Positions 45,401-55,548 of a stretch of 64,000 nucleotides of DNA are shown one piece after another (position 1 is the stretch's first letter; every line of letters begins with the position of its first letter). Made by a program: the position numbers and the translations under genes. A model generated the notes under the pieces. That model saw only the letters and a list, made by a program, of their open reading frames with translations, searched no databases and was not told the origin of the DNA. Source of the DNA: Schistocephalus solidus (taxonomy: Eukaryota; Platyhelminthes; Cestoda; Diphyllobothriidea; Diphyllobothriidae). The DNA lies in NCBI GenBank assembly GCA_017591395.1, contig WEDG01005315.1:1-64000 (forward strand). The letters run 5' to 3'.

Positions 45401-47038
45401 CTAGTGCATGGAGGCAATTGCAAATACAGGTGGTGTCTGTGCATTGAGCTTGTCAATGTAGCGGGAGTTCCGCGAGAGTATAAAAGGTACTCGTAGCGAT
45501 GGCGCCCCACCCTCTTCGCCAGCCATGGTGCGAAGTGTACACCTCACGACTGCCTCATACGAGACGATGACATTTCGACAGACCTGGGAGCCGACCAGGA
45601 CATTGACTTCCTTCTCCAGGGGCGCTGTTGTCTCTGGTTCCTCTGGAGGCGCTGTGGGTGGCGGGGAGCCCTTGGCTTCCTTGGAGCTGCCCTTTTTCGA
45701 GGAATCCTTGGAGGTTTTTTTATTCGAGGTATCTTTTGAACCCTTGGGACTCTTTCGTCCAGCCGGGTCTTCCGGTGGCGCCTCGATTTTAACCTTATCC
45801 GCCCGCATAATGACCGTACTCTCTGCTAGGAATATCTTGTTGTCCCGACTCATTCTACCATCTACAACAAGGTTGTACAGACTCCTCTCGTACATGGGTC
45901 GAATGTTGAACTCCTTTGTCCAGCCTTTATTCTTGGGGTTTACGGGCAGACCAAACTCACCGGAACCGATATAGATCTCACCGATCCGAACGGTAAAGAT
46001 GTGGGGGATTTCGTTGACCAGTTTACAGTTTTGTTCAATGCAGACTGTAATAGCCGAGACAACGTGTCGAGCTGAATCATTGGAAATATTCACGGTCACA
46101 TTCACCGTATCGCCATGATAGTAGACGTCTCTGTCAAGCTCAGCTGTAATCACCAGGTCTCCCTGGTCTTCCAGGCAGGCAAAACGGTTGTATTCTATTC
46201 TGCAAATGGGTCTCTCCGCAGAAGGGGTTACCACCGGGGCGATTGTATACTTATAGAATGTCATCGAGACTTCATTTTCCGGTAGAGGCTGACAGTAATC
46301 AAGCTTAGCTGAAAAAGCGCGTAAGGTCCAAGAGAGACCAGTGATATTTTCAACATGGTACGGTCTGGAGAAGAACAACGAGTCTGGTAATCTTGTCAAA
46401 TCAAATTGGAAGGCATAGCAATGCCAACCAGTTGGCAGTTCCTGACGTACCTTTTTAATCATGTCTTGCTCAAATAAGGTGTAAGGAACGGGCCGGTCAA
46501 AGTCTATCGGGAAAATGTGGCAGAAATCCCGGAAGAGACGCATTTTAGAAACTACCGCTGGGGGGAAAGGTGGAACTTTTGAGTAGTCATAGTAGGTGAA
46601 GTCTGCAGCAACCTCGACAAACAGTTTTTCAACCGGATCAAGTGACAGTTCTTTGGGCACGGCAACTGCACCCAGAAGAATGGCGTTCTCAACTTCCAAT
46701 TTTGGAAGTTCATCCCCAGTGGGTACTGGACTTCCTGATTTACTCTTCCCTGGTGACTTTGATTTGGGAGAATTTGATTTCTTTGAGCCCTTCGAACCCT
46801 TTGGGCTGCCACTTCGTCCAGCTTCGTCAGCTGCTTGCGGTTGAAGGGGTGGTAATTGATTCCATACTTCATACAGATGTATTTTGTGGGCATATAGGAC
46901 CATATTTTTTGACCTCCGGAAGAAAACCGAATCCATGTCATCATATCGCTCTCGGCCAAATATGGCCTTCTCCAGGGCTTCGAGAGCCTCAGGGGAGGCT
47001 TTTGATCCTTTCGAGCCCTTTGAAGGACTGCTCGGCAT
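45401..47038 (-). CDS. Arrestin-like protein with two Lys/Ser/Gly-rich linkers
   Basis: Intact 545-codon frame in one exon as seen. The start is taken at 47,038 (MPSSPSKGSK), not 17 codons upstream, because the paralogue at 61.5 kb begins MPSKKSGSKG. The arrestin N-domain covers roughly residues 35-290: VFFRRSKN aligns with the canonical VFKKSSPN strand and ENITGLSWTLRAFSAKLDYC with the end of the domain. The C-domain covers roughly 292-530, with AELDRDVYYHGDTVNVTVNI and VVDGRMSRDNKIFLAESTV. Linkers at about 73-108 and 427-475 are KGSK/SPK-rich. The Arg of the arrestin polar core aligns with Tyr262, while the gate-loop acids (Asp393, Asp399) appear kept. No clathrin box is seen. Arrestins bind receptors and trafficking partners in the cytoplasm; the partner here is unknown. 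Confidence 0.85.
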   Translation of the reverse strand: MPSSPSKGSKGSKASPEALEALEKAIFGRERYDDMDSVFFRRSKNMVLYAHKIHLYEVWNQLPPLQPQAADEAGRSGSPKGSKGSKKSNSPKSKSPGKSKSGSPVPTGDELPKLEVENAILLGAVAVPKELSLDPVEKLFVEVAADFTYYDYSKVPPFPPAVVSKMRLFRDFCHIFPIDFDRPVPYTLFEQDMIKKVRQELPTGWHCYAFQFDLTRLPDSLFFSRPYHVENITGLSWTLRAFSAKLDYCQPLPENEVSMTFYKYTIAPVVTPSAERPICRIEYNRFACLEDQGDLVITAELDRDVYYHGDTVNVTVNISNDSARHVVSAITVCIEQNCKLVNEIPHIFTVRIGEIYIGSGEFGLPVNPKNKGWTKEFNIRPMYERSLYNLVVDGRMSRDNKIFLAESTVIMRADKVKIEAPPEDPAGRKSPKGSKDTSNKKTSKDSSKKGSSKEAKGSPPPTAPPEEPETTAPLEKEVNVLVGSQVCRNVIVSYEAVVRCTLRTMAGEEGGAPSLRVPFILSRNSRYIDKLNAQTPPVFAIASMH

Positions 47039-48030
47039 TTCGCCTTGCTTTCGTCCACGACGGCGCCTGAAGCCGGCCTTATAATTCACGCAGCGATGCC
47101 CAGTTCAAACTCCACACATTAATCGATTGAACGCTTCAGCGAGTGTTAACGCAGTCTCTGCGTGACATACAGTTGTTCTTCTAGGGGTATTTTCTTGCTG
47201 GAAAGATATACTGAAAGGGTCAATTTAAGTCAACTTTGCACCGATTTATGCTCGTGGTATTCGCCTCACTAAAATCTCAGAAGATAGATCAACTAGAAGC
47301 ACCAGGAAGTGTCCCTTTGGCGATTACTCAGCAAACACGTGCTGATTGGGAGGCGTAGAGTGTTCATGCCTGGGCGGGAAGTCTGTCACAGGAGTCAGCC
47401 CAGACCTCGACTGACGCATCATGCTTGAGCAGTCGAACGCCGTGGGATCGACAGGCCCCGCCTGTATCGTCAGCGCGTCAGTGCTGCTGGGACAGGTGAC
47501 CTTTCATCCACCCTGTAGCGGCCGAAGACGTTTAAGCATGATGGGACACAGACGCGGGTACCCAATGAGTGATAGCGCAAAGGATCCCAAATTAGAAGAC
47601 GGGGAAGACGGATTGGGTGGGATGAGAAAAATGGCCTCCAGGAAGCTCTCTAAGCTCTTACCACAATCGGTCTCTTCAGGCCCGCGTGTCTGTTTGGGCA
47701 GTCGAAATTCTTCGACCCGAGCACTTGGGCACATTTGCTCTCTGTCCGTCTGCAGCCAATCACTGCATGACGCAGCTTGATTGGCTGCGAGGCTCACGCT
47801 GTCCCAGCAGCGAATTTATCGGGATCGTGAGGCGGACAGGAAGGCGTAAGTAGACTGTCAAGCTGGCGACCACGAAATCGCACTGCCACAAGAGCACACA
47901 CAGAAACGTCGAGCGCCTGGAATGCCTCCTGACTCAGGAGGCACGGCACTCATACAGACAACAATCTAGAAGGCTTCTTTGTGGGGCAGAGTAAGATATT
48001 GCGAATAAAGAGACACGATCACTAGAACAA
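47039..48030. other. Region upstream of the arrestin gene
   Basis: Promoter or spacer. Overlapping short frames on both strands at 47,421-47,797 have no recognised domain and look like shadows of GC-rich sequence. Confidence 0.35.
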
Positions 48031-48130
48031 TATCTTTATTAACCTGACGTTTCGGATTCTCACTTGAATCCATCATCAGAGACATAGTCAGATAAGGGTA
48101 TTGGATTGTCCATGTTTTGCTACATTTATA
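48031..48130 (-). ncRNA. Penelope-type hammerhead ribozyme-like motif
   Basis: The minus strand has CTGATGA (48,079-48,073), a perfect 6-bp stem GGATTC/GAATCC with loop AAGTGA, then GAAACGTC (48,053-48,046). This is the order of hammerhead core boxes. ACGT is self-complementary, as in the minimal stem III of Penelope-element ribozymes thought to act as dimers. A GTC cleavage triplet precedes AGG, and the bases before CTGATGA (GTCT) allow three or four pairs with AGGT. An unpaired T after CTGATGA is a deviation. No Penelope polymerase lies nearby. The call is from pattern only. Confidence 0.55.
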
Positions 48131-48132
48131 GG

Positions 48133-48285
48133 ACGACCGTTTGACCGGCGATTTCGACAATGTCCACCGTGTGCTCCACAGCAGGGTGGTGCAGGGACGG
48201 TGACTTGCGCGTGAATTGCAGTGATAGTAGACTTGCGCTTCATCTCTCGCACTCTCCCCCCTTCCTCATGTGGACCAGGTGTATT
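48133..48285 (-). mobile_element. RTE-like 3' terminal module
   Basis: Plus-strand words gtccaccgtgtgctccaca, gtgcagggacggtgacttgc and gatagtagacttgcgc match 9,540-9,610 and 53,700-53,780. The fragment stops before the cctgagcccgg block. Confidence 0.75.
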
Positions 48286-48832
48286 TTTAGGTTTTATTTG
48301 CTAGGCCACTTCATGCCTATGACAATTGGCAGCTCCAAAATGCATTGCAGATAGTTGTACGTGATGTTATAAGTGTCTGACCTGCCAGATGTTGCAGTAT
48401 AAAGTTGCAATGCTGTTGCCGAACGCCAGCGTCCCAGTCAAGATTATTGGTTCTCACGCTCATAGCACGTGGTTGCAGGCGGTGCGATGATGGACGCAGT
48501 CGAAATGCTGACGACCGGATTTTGTCATCAGTTTGGGCAATTTCACTCGCCGACATTGACACCATAAAGAGTGATCATCCTCATTTTCTCCGCGTGGTTA
48601 ACTAATTTTCCTAGACATGGAATCAGCACTGAATATGGGGCAGGCAGGTCGTTACGCTTGATTATTTATTGAGGACCGGAAAACCATGACTCGTACGGTT
48701 CACAGTGATCGCGTCTCCTGAAACTTGCCTCTTCACTTCTATTAACAGGAAGATATCCCCCACGTATTGCAAGTCGACTTGCTTTAAATTCTATACAAAG
48801 GTTGGGTTTAGGGCTGGTGGGCAGAGGACTAT
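48286..48832. other. Spacer without a recognised gene
   Basis: No exon or named element was identified. Confidence 0.35.
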
Positions 48833-48900
48833 TGCCGGCAAAGACAAGGGAGACTGCAATGGGCATTTCTGGCTTATTAGCTGTCGTCAGCCAGCCGGCG
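48833..48900 (-). mobile_element. SINE tail fragment
   Basis: Plus strand gccggcaaagacaaggga, gactgcaatgggcatttctg and gcttattagctgtcgtcagc: the minus-sense SINE tail only. Confidence 0.6.
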
Positions 48901-49099
48901 GCAAACAGCAGGATCAATTCACCCCAGCTGGTGGATCGCTGGTGGACTTGCGCAAAATCTACCGCACTCTCTCCTCCGTTACTCACCTTGCTCCGATGGA
49001 AGGACACCGTCAGAACGAACGGATGTGGGTGCAGGCACCGTGGCTATTTAGCTAAATATTTCTTCGCACGCTACACAGTTCTTGGTCCTAATTCGCGGG

Positions 49100-49190
49100 A
49101 AACCAAAGGAGCGGTTCAAGGCCCACATGGGTGTGAATGCCATAAAGGTTACATTAAGAAGGAAACACTGGGTCTGACTCTCAGTGCTCA
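49100..49190 (-). mobile_element. RTE-like 3' UTR fragment
   Basis: Plus-strand words aatgccataaaggttacatt, aagaaggaaacactggg and tctgactctcagt match 53,930-53,990 in the same orientation. Confidence 0.55.
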
Positions 49191-49418
49191 GAAGATCCGA
49201 GTTGATCTGGTGAGCGTTCATCGACGAATGTCAATATTCCTGATCTAAATCGGCAAGACAACGAGCCCGTGACTCAATTGTTAGAGCGTTGGACTTCTGC
49301 TCAGCAGGTCGTGGGTTCGAGCCTCGGGTGGCGCATTAAATGCAGTTGGTATGGCTGGCTGATGATGGCTGATAAGCCAGAAGTGACCATTTCATTCTCC
49401 CATGTCTTTATCAGCATT
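49190..49418 (+). mobile_element. tRNA-derived SINE, well preserved
   Basis: Plus-sense copy: head gagcgttcatcgacgaatgt, box A ccgtgactcaattgttagag, box B gtgggttcgagcctc, hairpin ggctgatgatggctgataag, tail ttctcccatgtctttatcag. The Pol III boxes are close to tRNA consensus. Confidence 0.75.
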
Positions 49419-49639
49419 GTTAACCTGTGTATACTACTAGCCACTGTGTGGCTGATGGCGTGACGGGAGAGTGCACCCCAAGATAGAGCGGAAGGAGTGA
49501 GCTCCGTTAGTGATCGGTGAAAGCTCCTCAACGAAGATCCAAGTATCCCCTTCAATTGGTAGCTTTCCCAGCCACAACTGATAGTAGCTGTCAGAGCGGA
49601 ATGGGCTGCAGTGTCATGAGGATTCACGCCCCCATATTG

Positions 49640-50695
49640 ACCACACTGTCACGTACCAGGGGTGGCCCTATTTATAGGGCGACACTGCACACTCCGTCGT
49701 GGGGAATGGAACTAAAAGGTGCCCTGAACAAACTTCCCCTCCCAACTGTTCGTCACTCGTGGACGTAAAAGACGCGATCACAAAACATTCCGAAACTTTA
49801 TCTTCGGTACCCATCCCCACAAGTCCGTTCAATCTCACAGGATGCGCAAGCTTAAGCGATTCCGCTCAGTCTGGCATGTTTGTTGTCTTTAAGACCATTC
49901 GCGGAGCCGTCGGTTGGAATGAAGGACGGGGCTAGTCGTTCGAGCACTAGCGCACCAAATTTGAACCCCACCACACTTGGCGAGACTCCATCCTCCGAAT
50001 ACGGCCAGCTGGACGGTGTGGGTGTCCAGTACACCTTCTTCTAGAACGGCCGTACAAATGCAGAGGGGCGCCACACTGACGTCGACTTTACCCTCTGGAA
50101 TGCAATACTGGGACGACTGGCTTGCTTGCGACAGTCATCAACGGCCATCTCATGATACTGCGCAGGTTTCTTCTGGAGCAAAATCCGCCACCGTTCTCAT
50201 CGCTTACCCTTCCTCTGTAACCAGCTCCGAAGCGAAAAATAATATATTTTGCGAGGACCTACCCGCCCTGCTTGCCCTTGGTCGTGAGCGATCACGCTCC
50301 CTGACAGGGAGCGTTGGAGCCACACGATCTCCACGGCTGTCTGAGAGAGAGAGAGTTCAGTGCTTCCACGAAATTGAACCTGCAAACCAGCGCAGCAAAC
50401 CGCCTCCTCACTAATACCTTTTTCCACCTTCCAACATCAGGAAAGGCAACGTGGACGCGGTCCCAATCATGGCCGCAGGGAGCGTTGGAGCCACACGATC
50501 TCTGCGGCTATCTGAGAGAGAGAGTTCAGTGTTCTGTTGATTTTTCCTGCTCACCGCTTAACGTCCAAAAAGCAACTGACACAGCGCGTGGACTAACTGT
50601 ATGCTCCGGCCATCACCGTGAAGGCAAAGTGGTATCAACAGCAGAAAACAATTCACTCCACTGCCATAGGTGTTCCGGGTCGCGTACCTTGCCAC
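49640..50695 (+). pseudogene. R4': RTE-like 5' UTR and endonuclease, degenerate
   Basis: Plus-sense remnant. The 5' part keeps gccctatttatagggcgaca and aaaaggtgccctgaacaaa, which align with the reverse complement of R2's leader at 9,030-9,105. Endonuclease text follows, for example the GVGVQYTFF- and NGRTNAEGRHTDVDFTLWNA-like stretches at about 50,010-50,110. An internal duplication (50,301-50,361 and 50,471-50,532) disrupts it. It converges with R4 on the other strand. Confidence 0.65.
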
Positions 50696-50697
50696 CA

Positions 50698-52690
50698 TCA
50701 GGATTGACTTGACGTAAAAAACCATTTCTGATCATTGTCGTAATCGCTGTGAGGGTTAAGGCAGGAGGAACAGTAGGATGTGTGTGGACGTATCCGTTGA
50801 TGTTTTCGGGCAGTTGCGGCATTGTCTACGGATATGACTGACGCTGCCGATTCACACGCGGAATGTGCGTTCGTAGCTTTCAAATGCTGCGAGGGATTGG
50901 ATGTTGGTGTTGTGGATCGGAGGCGCTTGAGAACTGCATACAATCCTTTTAGATCTGGCAGCGGCCATCCGGTTTCCTTCATAGATGGTTGTTCCAGCCT
51001 TCACTGTTCTTCTTCAGGTTGATCAGTCTTGACAGAGGTCCTCACAACCTCCGGGTGGATTTGAAATTGCTCCAGAGAGTTCTTTAAGGTGTCACAGCGG
51101 TATTGTACTTTTCCTCCTTGTCGCGAACACCCGGAGCGACATCTCCTCAGAAGAGTCTCTTAGTAATCGCTCGTCATCCATTCTCATCAGGTGACCTCTT
51201 CATTGCACTTGCAGTTGCCTCAGAATGGCATGGACGTCGAGGATTCCGGTCCGTTCCAAGATTTCTGTGCTCAGGATCCTCTCTTTGAAATTTCAGCTTC
51301 AGTACTCTACGGAGGCAGCTGAGGTGGAAGTGATTCACCTTCCAGGTTGGTTAGAGAAGACGGTCCAGCTCTCTGCTTCATACAGGAGTGTTATCAAGAC
51401 GACGGCCTTGTGCATCTTCAGGTTAGTGTCCAGATGAAGGCCGTGGCAATTACACAGGGAAGTTTACAGCTGGCCGAATGCCTGACTAGCTTTGGATACC
51501 CGGTGCGCAACAGCGTCGTCAATTTTTGTCCTGCGTAAGATTATGCTGCGTTGAAAGGCTAATTTGGCATTGGTCTTGAATTGGGTGTCGCTTGATATTG
51601 ATTTGAGGGATATTTTATGTAGTGATGGGTGATGGTTGGTGCATGTTCACCGTTTTGTCCGTGTTGACTGTTAGACCGAGTTTGGCGCAGCCGACGGCGA
51701 AGCATTCCATACTCCTTTGCATAGTTCCTTCAGTCGCGGTGTTTAGTGCGCAGTCGTTTGTGAAGAACAGGTCCTGGACTTTAGTAGTTGATAAACACGT
51801 TGGGGCCTGCATGCACGATGCATGTAGGCGATACAGATCCCAGGAAGCTCATCAGCATGGCAGAAAATATGACACAAAGGAGGGTGGGAGTGATTACGCA
51901 GCTATGCGTCACTCCGTTGCTCATTGCGGCTGCTTTGGAGGTTGCCACGTGGCCCGTGATGCACGCCATCATCCCGTCGTGTAGCTCGTCCACCATATGT
52001 GTGAATCGCAAGGAACAACCGAATTTCTACAGTACACTGCGATTCGCCATATTGAAGGATTTCTTCAACTCCACAAAGATAGTTTAGAGGTAGTTTCGCA
52101 ACTCCTGGCACTCTTCTTACAGCTGGCGGGCAGAAAAACTCATACCGGTCGTTCTGCAGTGTAGTTAGAGGCCACAGAGAGTTTTTGGGATTAGTCCCTA
52201 TTCTAGGTGGCCGTTACGACGAGTTAGAAGAATTCGAGCGAAAATCATCCTGACGATGTTGAGCAGTGAAGTACCTCTATAGTCATCACAGAGTTGCCGG
52301 TTATCTTTCCTTCTGTGGAGATGAACGGTGGTTGCTTCCTTGAAATCCCGAGGAACTTTCCCTTAGCACCACATCTGGAATATCGATCTGTTTTCGTTCA
52401 TCAACCGGGTTCCACCGCACTTGTAGTCTTCGACCGGGATTGCATCGGATTCAAGTGTTTACCCGCTGTAGAGTTGTTACACACACTGAAGGGTGTCTAG
52501 TAGGCAAGGCGGCAGACTCAGGCCGGTCGTGGGAGATTGTGGTTGGGTTGCTGAGGACACTTCTGAAGTGATTGACCCAACGTTTCCTGTTTCTCCATTG
52601 GAGCTGATTACTAGCGCGTTCCTCTTCATGCAGGGACCATAGATGGCCTTGATTGATTTAAAGAAATTCTTGGTTTTGTTGTGATTCGCT
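50698..52690 (-). pseudogene. R4: RTE-like LINE, RT to C-terminus, heavily decayed
   Basis: The minus strand begins with FFKSIKAIYGPC near 52,660, then IPVEDYKCGGT, VPRDFKEATTVHLHRRKDNR, CDDYRGTSLLNIVRMIFARI, FTHMVDELHDGMMACITGHV and VQDLFFTNDCALNTATEGTM. The palm FADD is replaced by FTND near 51,770. Post-RT text (WTLT, then EEWMTSD-like) and a worn Cys/His region reach about 50,700. There are dozens of stops. It is the oldest-looking RTE-like copy. Confidence 0.75.
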
Positions 52691-52694
52691 TACC

Positions 52695-53669
52695 TTGTTC
52701 TGTCAACATAGTAACACACGGAACAGGAGAAAGAAGGTCTGCCGCAAGTGCAAGTCAATGCACACAATGCATGTTAGGCACGCACCCGTTAAGGTCAGTC
52801 ATAGTTTGACAAATAAGCGCTGTCTTATCTGCGCGGGCTGGCAGTGTGTGTGTTCCAAGTGCCGAGCACCACCAGCATCCCAAAGGGCGCAGTGACAAAT
52901 TACTAATGAATTTGTTCCAAGTAAAAGTTAAACTTTCTAAGCATCTCAATCACCCCCTCTTCATATGCTCTCCATGGTTCCCCAGTACAAATCATATGGT
53001 AAAAACGGGTGTGGACGCGATACGTGAGAAATCCGTCTACGCGGACTACACGCATGTCAGCATTAGAAGCGGCTTATTTCAGATTTCACATAAGCGAGGG
53101 TTTGAGAGACCACAGTAGGAGGATGGAATTGCAGTCTGACCCTCGCTTTAGTTAACGAATGCTTTATTCCGGAAATTCGGCAACCATCCAAGCCACGAAT
53201 GGTTTCCTGTTGTGCAAGCTCTCTCTCTCTTCTTTTATCCCATATTGGCTAAAAATCCGAAACAGACTGGCTTCTGATGATATATTTAAGCCTCTTTGAA
53301 AAGGTTTGCTACACATAGACTCGGCTTTCATAATAAATGAAAGGTATCATAAGGGCTTCACTACGACGTAGCTAGCGCAGACTGATCAAAATTCGAGAGT
53401 GATGCCCATATTTTTCTTTTTCAGCTGGCAGTTGTGAGAGGCCTAAACATGTCAAAGTTGCTTTTGGTGAGGTTCCTACTCGCCCAGTGCTGAGGAAGGG
53501 CGAAGCCCCGAAAATCAGCGTAGTGACCAACCTGTCGTAATGCCTCCATCTAATACGGTCACACCCACAAGCGAAACAAAGTAAAGACAAGGAGATTCAG
53601 CGCAGTCTGTCTACTGCACGTCGCAAAGGCAGCGTGACGATTTGTTGAGGCGGAGGACGCCACGAAGAT
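52695..53669. other. Spacer with a second ribozyme-like word set
   Basis: No gene recognised. At 53,490-53,513 the plus strand has CTGAGGA, a GGGC/GCCC stem and GAAA, resembling a hammerhead core (CTGANGA then GAAA), but the flanking stem I pairing fails. Confidence 0.35.
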
Positions 53670-54538
53670 CGACAGTTCAACCATTGTAGTCCAACGATGT
53701 CTACCGTATGCTCCACGGAAGGGTGGTGCATGGACGGTGACTTGCGCGTGGATTAGTTTAAAGTGATAGTAGACTGCGCTGCATCTAACGCACTCTCTCA
53801 CCTCCTCCCCCACCTGAGCCCGGTGTCATGACAGAGTCAAGAAAACCGGAGATGGGAGAGGGCGCAGTTGGCTGGCGTAGCCGGAGCCGCCCTTTGGCGT
53901 ACCACCACACCTGGCTCGGATCCCACAGAGTGGGAGTGCCATAAAGACCACAGTAAGAAGGAGCCATTGCAGCCTGACTCTCAGTCCGCCAGTCAGCCAC
54001 TCCACACAAAACACACATTGGACTGACCACGCGGTCCGAGGTATCCCGTCAGTTGGCAACCATCCAAGCCACGGCTTTTAGCGCACCGTGATAGGTTCAA
54101 GCGCGTCAGATTGTTTATAGTGAGGAACATGCGCTGAGCTGTCGACCTCACTCTCTCCCCAACCCCCACCATCAGACACTGTCCGAGCCGGTCAGTTGTC
54201 TGATGTGGGAGTGGGCGCATTGGCCGACGGGTTGGCGTAACCGTCTTCGCGCGCCTCTGCACGACCTGGCCCCCATAACGCACACACCAGGATTCACTTA
54301 CTCAGAGGATAAGGAGGAGCCATCGCCGTCTGACTCCCAGTCCACTGGTCAGCCATTCGACACACACAGCATATACACTGGGCCGACGGCCTGGTCTGCT
54401 GTACGCGTCAGGTTGGCAGCCGTCCAAGCCACGGTTTCTAGGAGACCGTTATATTCTCAGGTACGTGATGATGGTGAGGGATTTGTCTATGTATCGGTGT
54501 ACGTAGTGTGTGATTATGTGGCTTAGCCTCCGGTGGTT
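53670..54538 (-). mobile_element. R5 3' UTR with modular blocks
   Basis: In element sense, blocks run from the stop codon through a gtctcctagaaaccgtgg block (54,440-54,095), a second block starting tggcttggatggttgcca (54,085-53,830), and the terminal module with cccgggctcaggtg-like text and gtcaccgtccatgcaccac. The block order is repeated in reverse at 62.0-63.5 kb. The terminal end is close to gacggtcgaactg-like sequence at several copies. Confidence 0.75.
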
Positions 54539-55430
54539 TACCGCAGGTTGTCGTGGAGGCGCACGTGTCTTAATAGACCCATGCGGTATATAAATGTGCG
54601 GAAGCAGTGAGGAGAGTGGAGGCGGGGGCGTCGACTGTATGTCAGAGCCCCAGGCACAGGTTTACCAGCCTCAGTGTAATGGAGTCAGAGATGACCGACC
54701 AGGCCGATGCGTGAGTTGAAGTTGCGGGCGCAGTGTGGGCAGAAGAAATCGGTAGAGGCTGGGGGATGTCATTCATGGTAGTTGAGGTGGCAGGGGCGCT
54801 AAGAATGGCAGGAGCGGAGGGTGTGCATGGTGTATCGGTGTTGTCGGCATTGTGGTGAATTCCGCTTTCATGGATGCGCATGTGACCGAATAGGCCCATG
54901 CGATGAGTGAATGCGCGAGGACAGTGAGGGCAGTTGTGGCGGCGATCTCTGATATGGGTTGCTGCTCCAGGCACTGGATTACCAGTCTCTGTACGATTGA
55001 TTCGCAAGTGCCCGACCAGGCCGATGCGTGAGGTGAACGTGTGTTCGCATTGATGACAGTTTAGGAGAGAGTCCCCATATCTGGTGGTGGTGGTGGTGGT
55101 GGTGACGGCGGTGGCGGCGAAGTCGGTTGTGGTTGCGGTGGTGGGGCTAACAGGCGATGAGTATTGGTATGTGGTCGCTATGATGGCAGGAGTAACGGAA
55201 TTTATGCCAGAAGTGAGGGTGGAGGAGTCCGAAGGAGGGTTGGCAGAATTTCATGTAGAAGTTGGAATTGTCGGATTGTTTTATATTGCGTTCAAAGATG
55301 TCCGACCAGGCCGATTTGCGCGCGGAAGGTGCGCTGAAAGCGCGGACATGTTAGAAGGGCCTGGGCATCGACGTTGTTGGTCTTGGGCGCTGGTGACATT
55401 CGTGCCACTCTTTTGGCCTTTGCGGTGACG
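54539..55430 (-). pseudogene. R5 C-terminal C2H2 finger array
   Basis: At least five finger-like units: CPRFQRTFRAQIGLVGHL (second Cys lost), CHQCEHTFTSRIGLVGHLRI, CPHCPRAFTHRMGLFGHMRI then H, CPHCARNFNSRIGLVGHL, and a worn RTFIYRMGLLRHVRLH. The spacing is Cys-x2-Cys-x12-His-x3-His. Linkers are Ser/Thr/Pro-rich. The frame ends DNLR-TAA; the same DNLR-stop junction occurs at 61,945, fixing the end of the ORF. A GGT run near 55,085 encodes a low-complexity linker. Confidence 0.75.
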
Positions 55431-55548
55431 ATCCGGTTGGCCTCATATATTTCTGAACCAGTTTTCACGGATCTTATCAATGCCGGTCTATCATAGGCGA
55501 GGTCCTCTAAGGTCACCTGGTTGGTTTGCGGTTGCTTCAGAGATTTCT

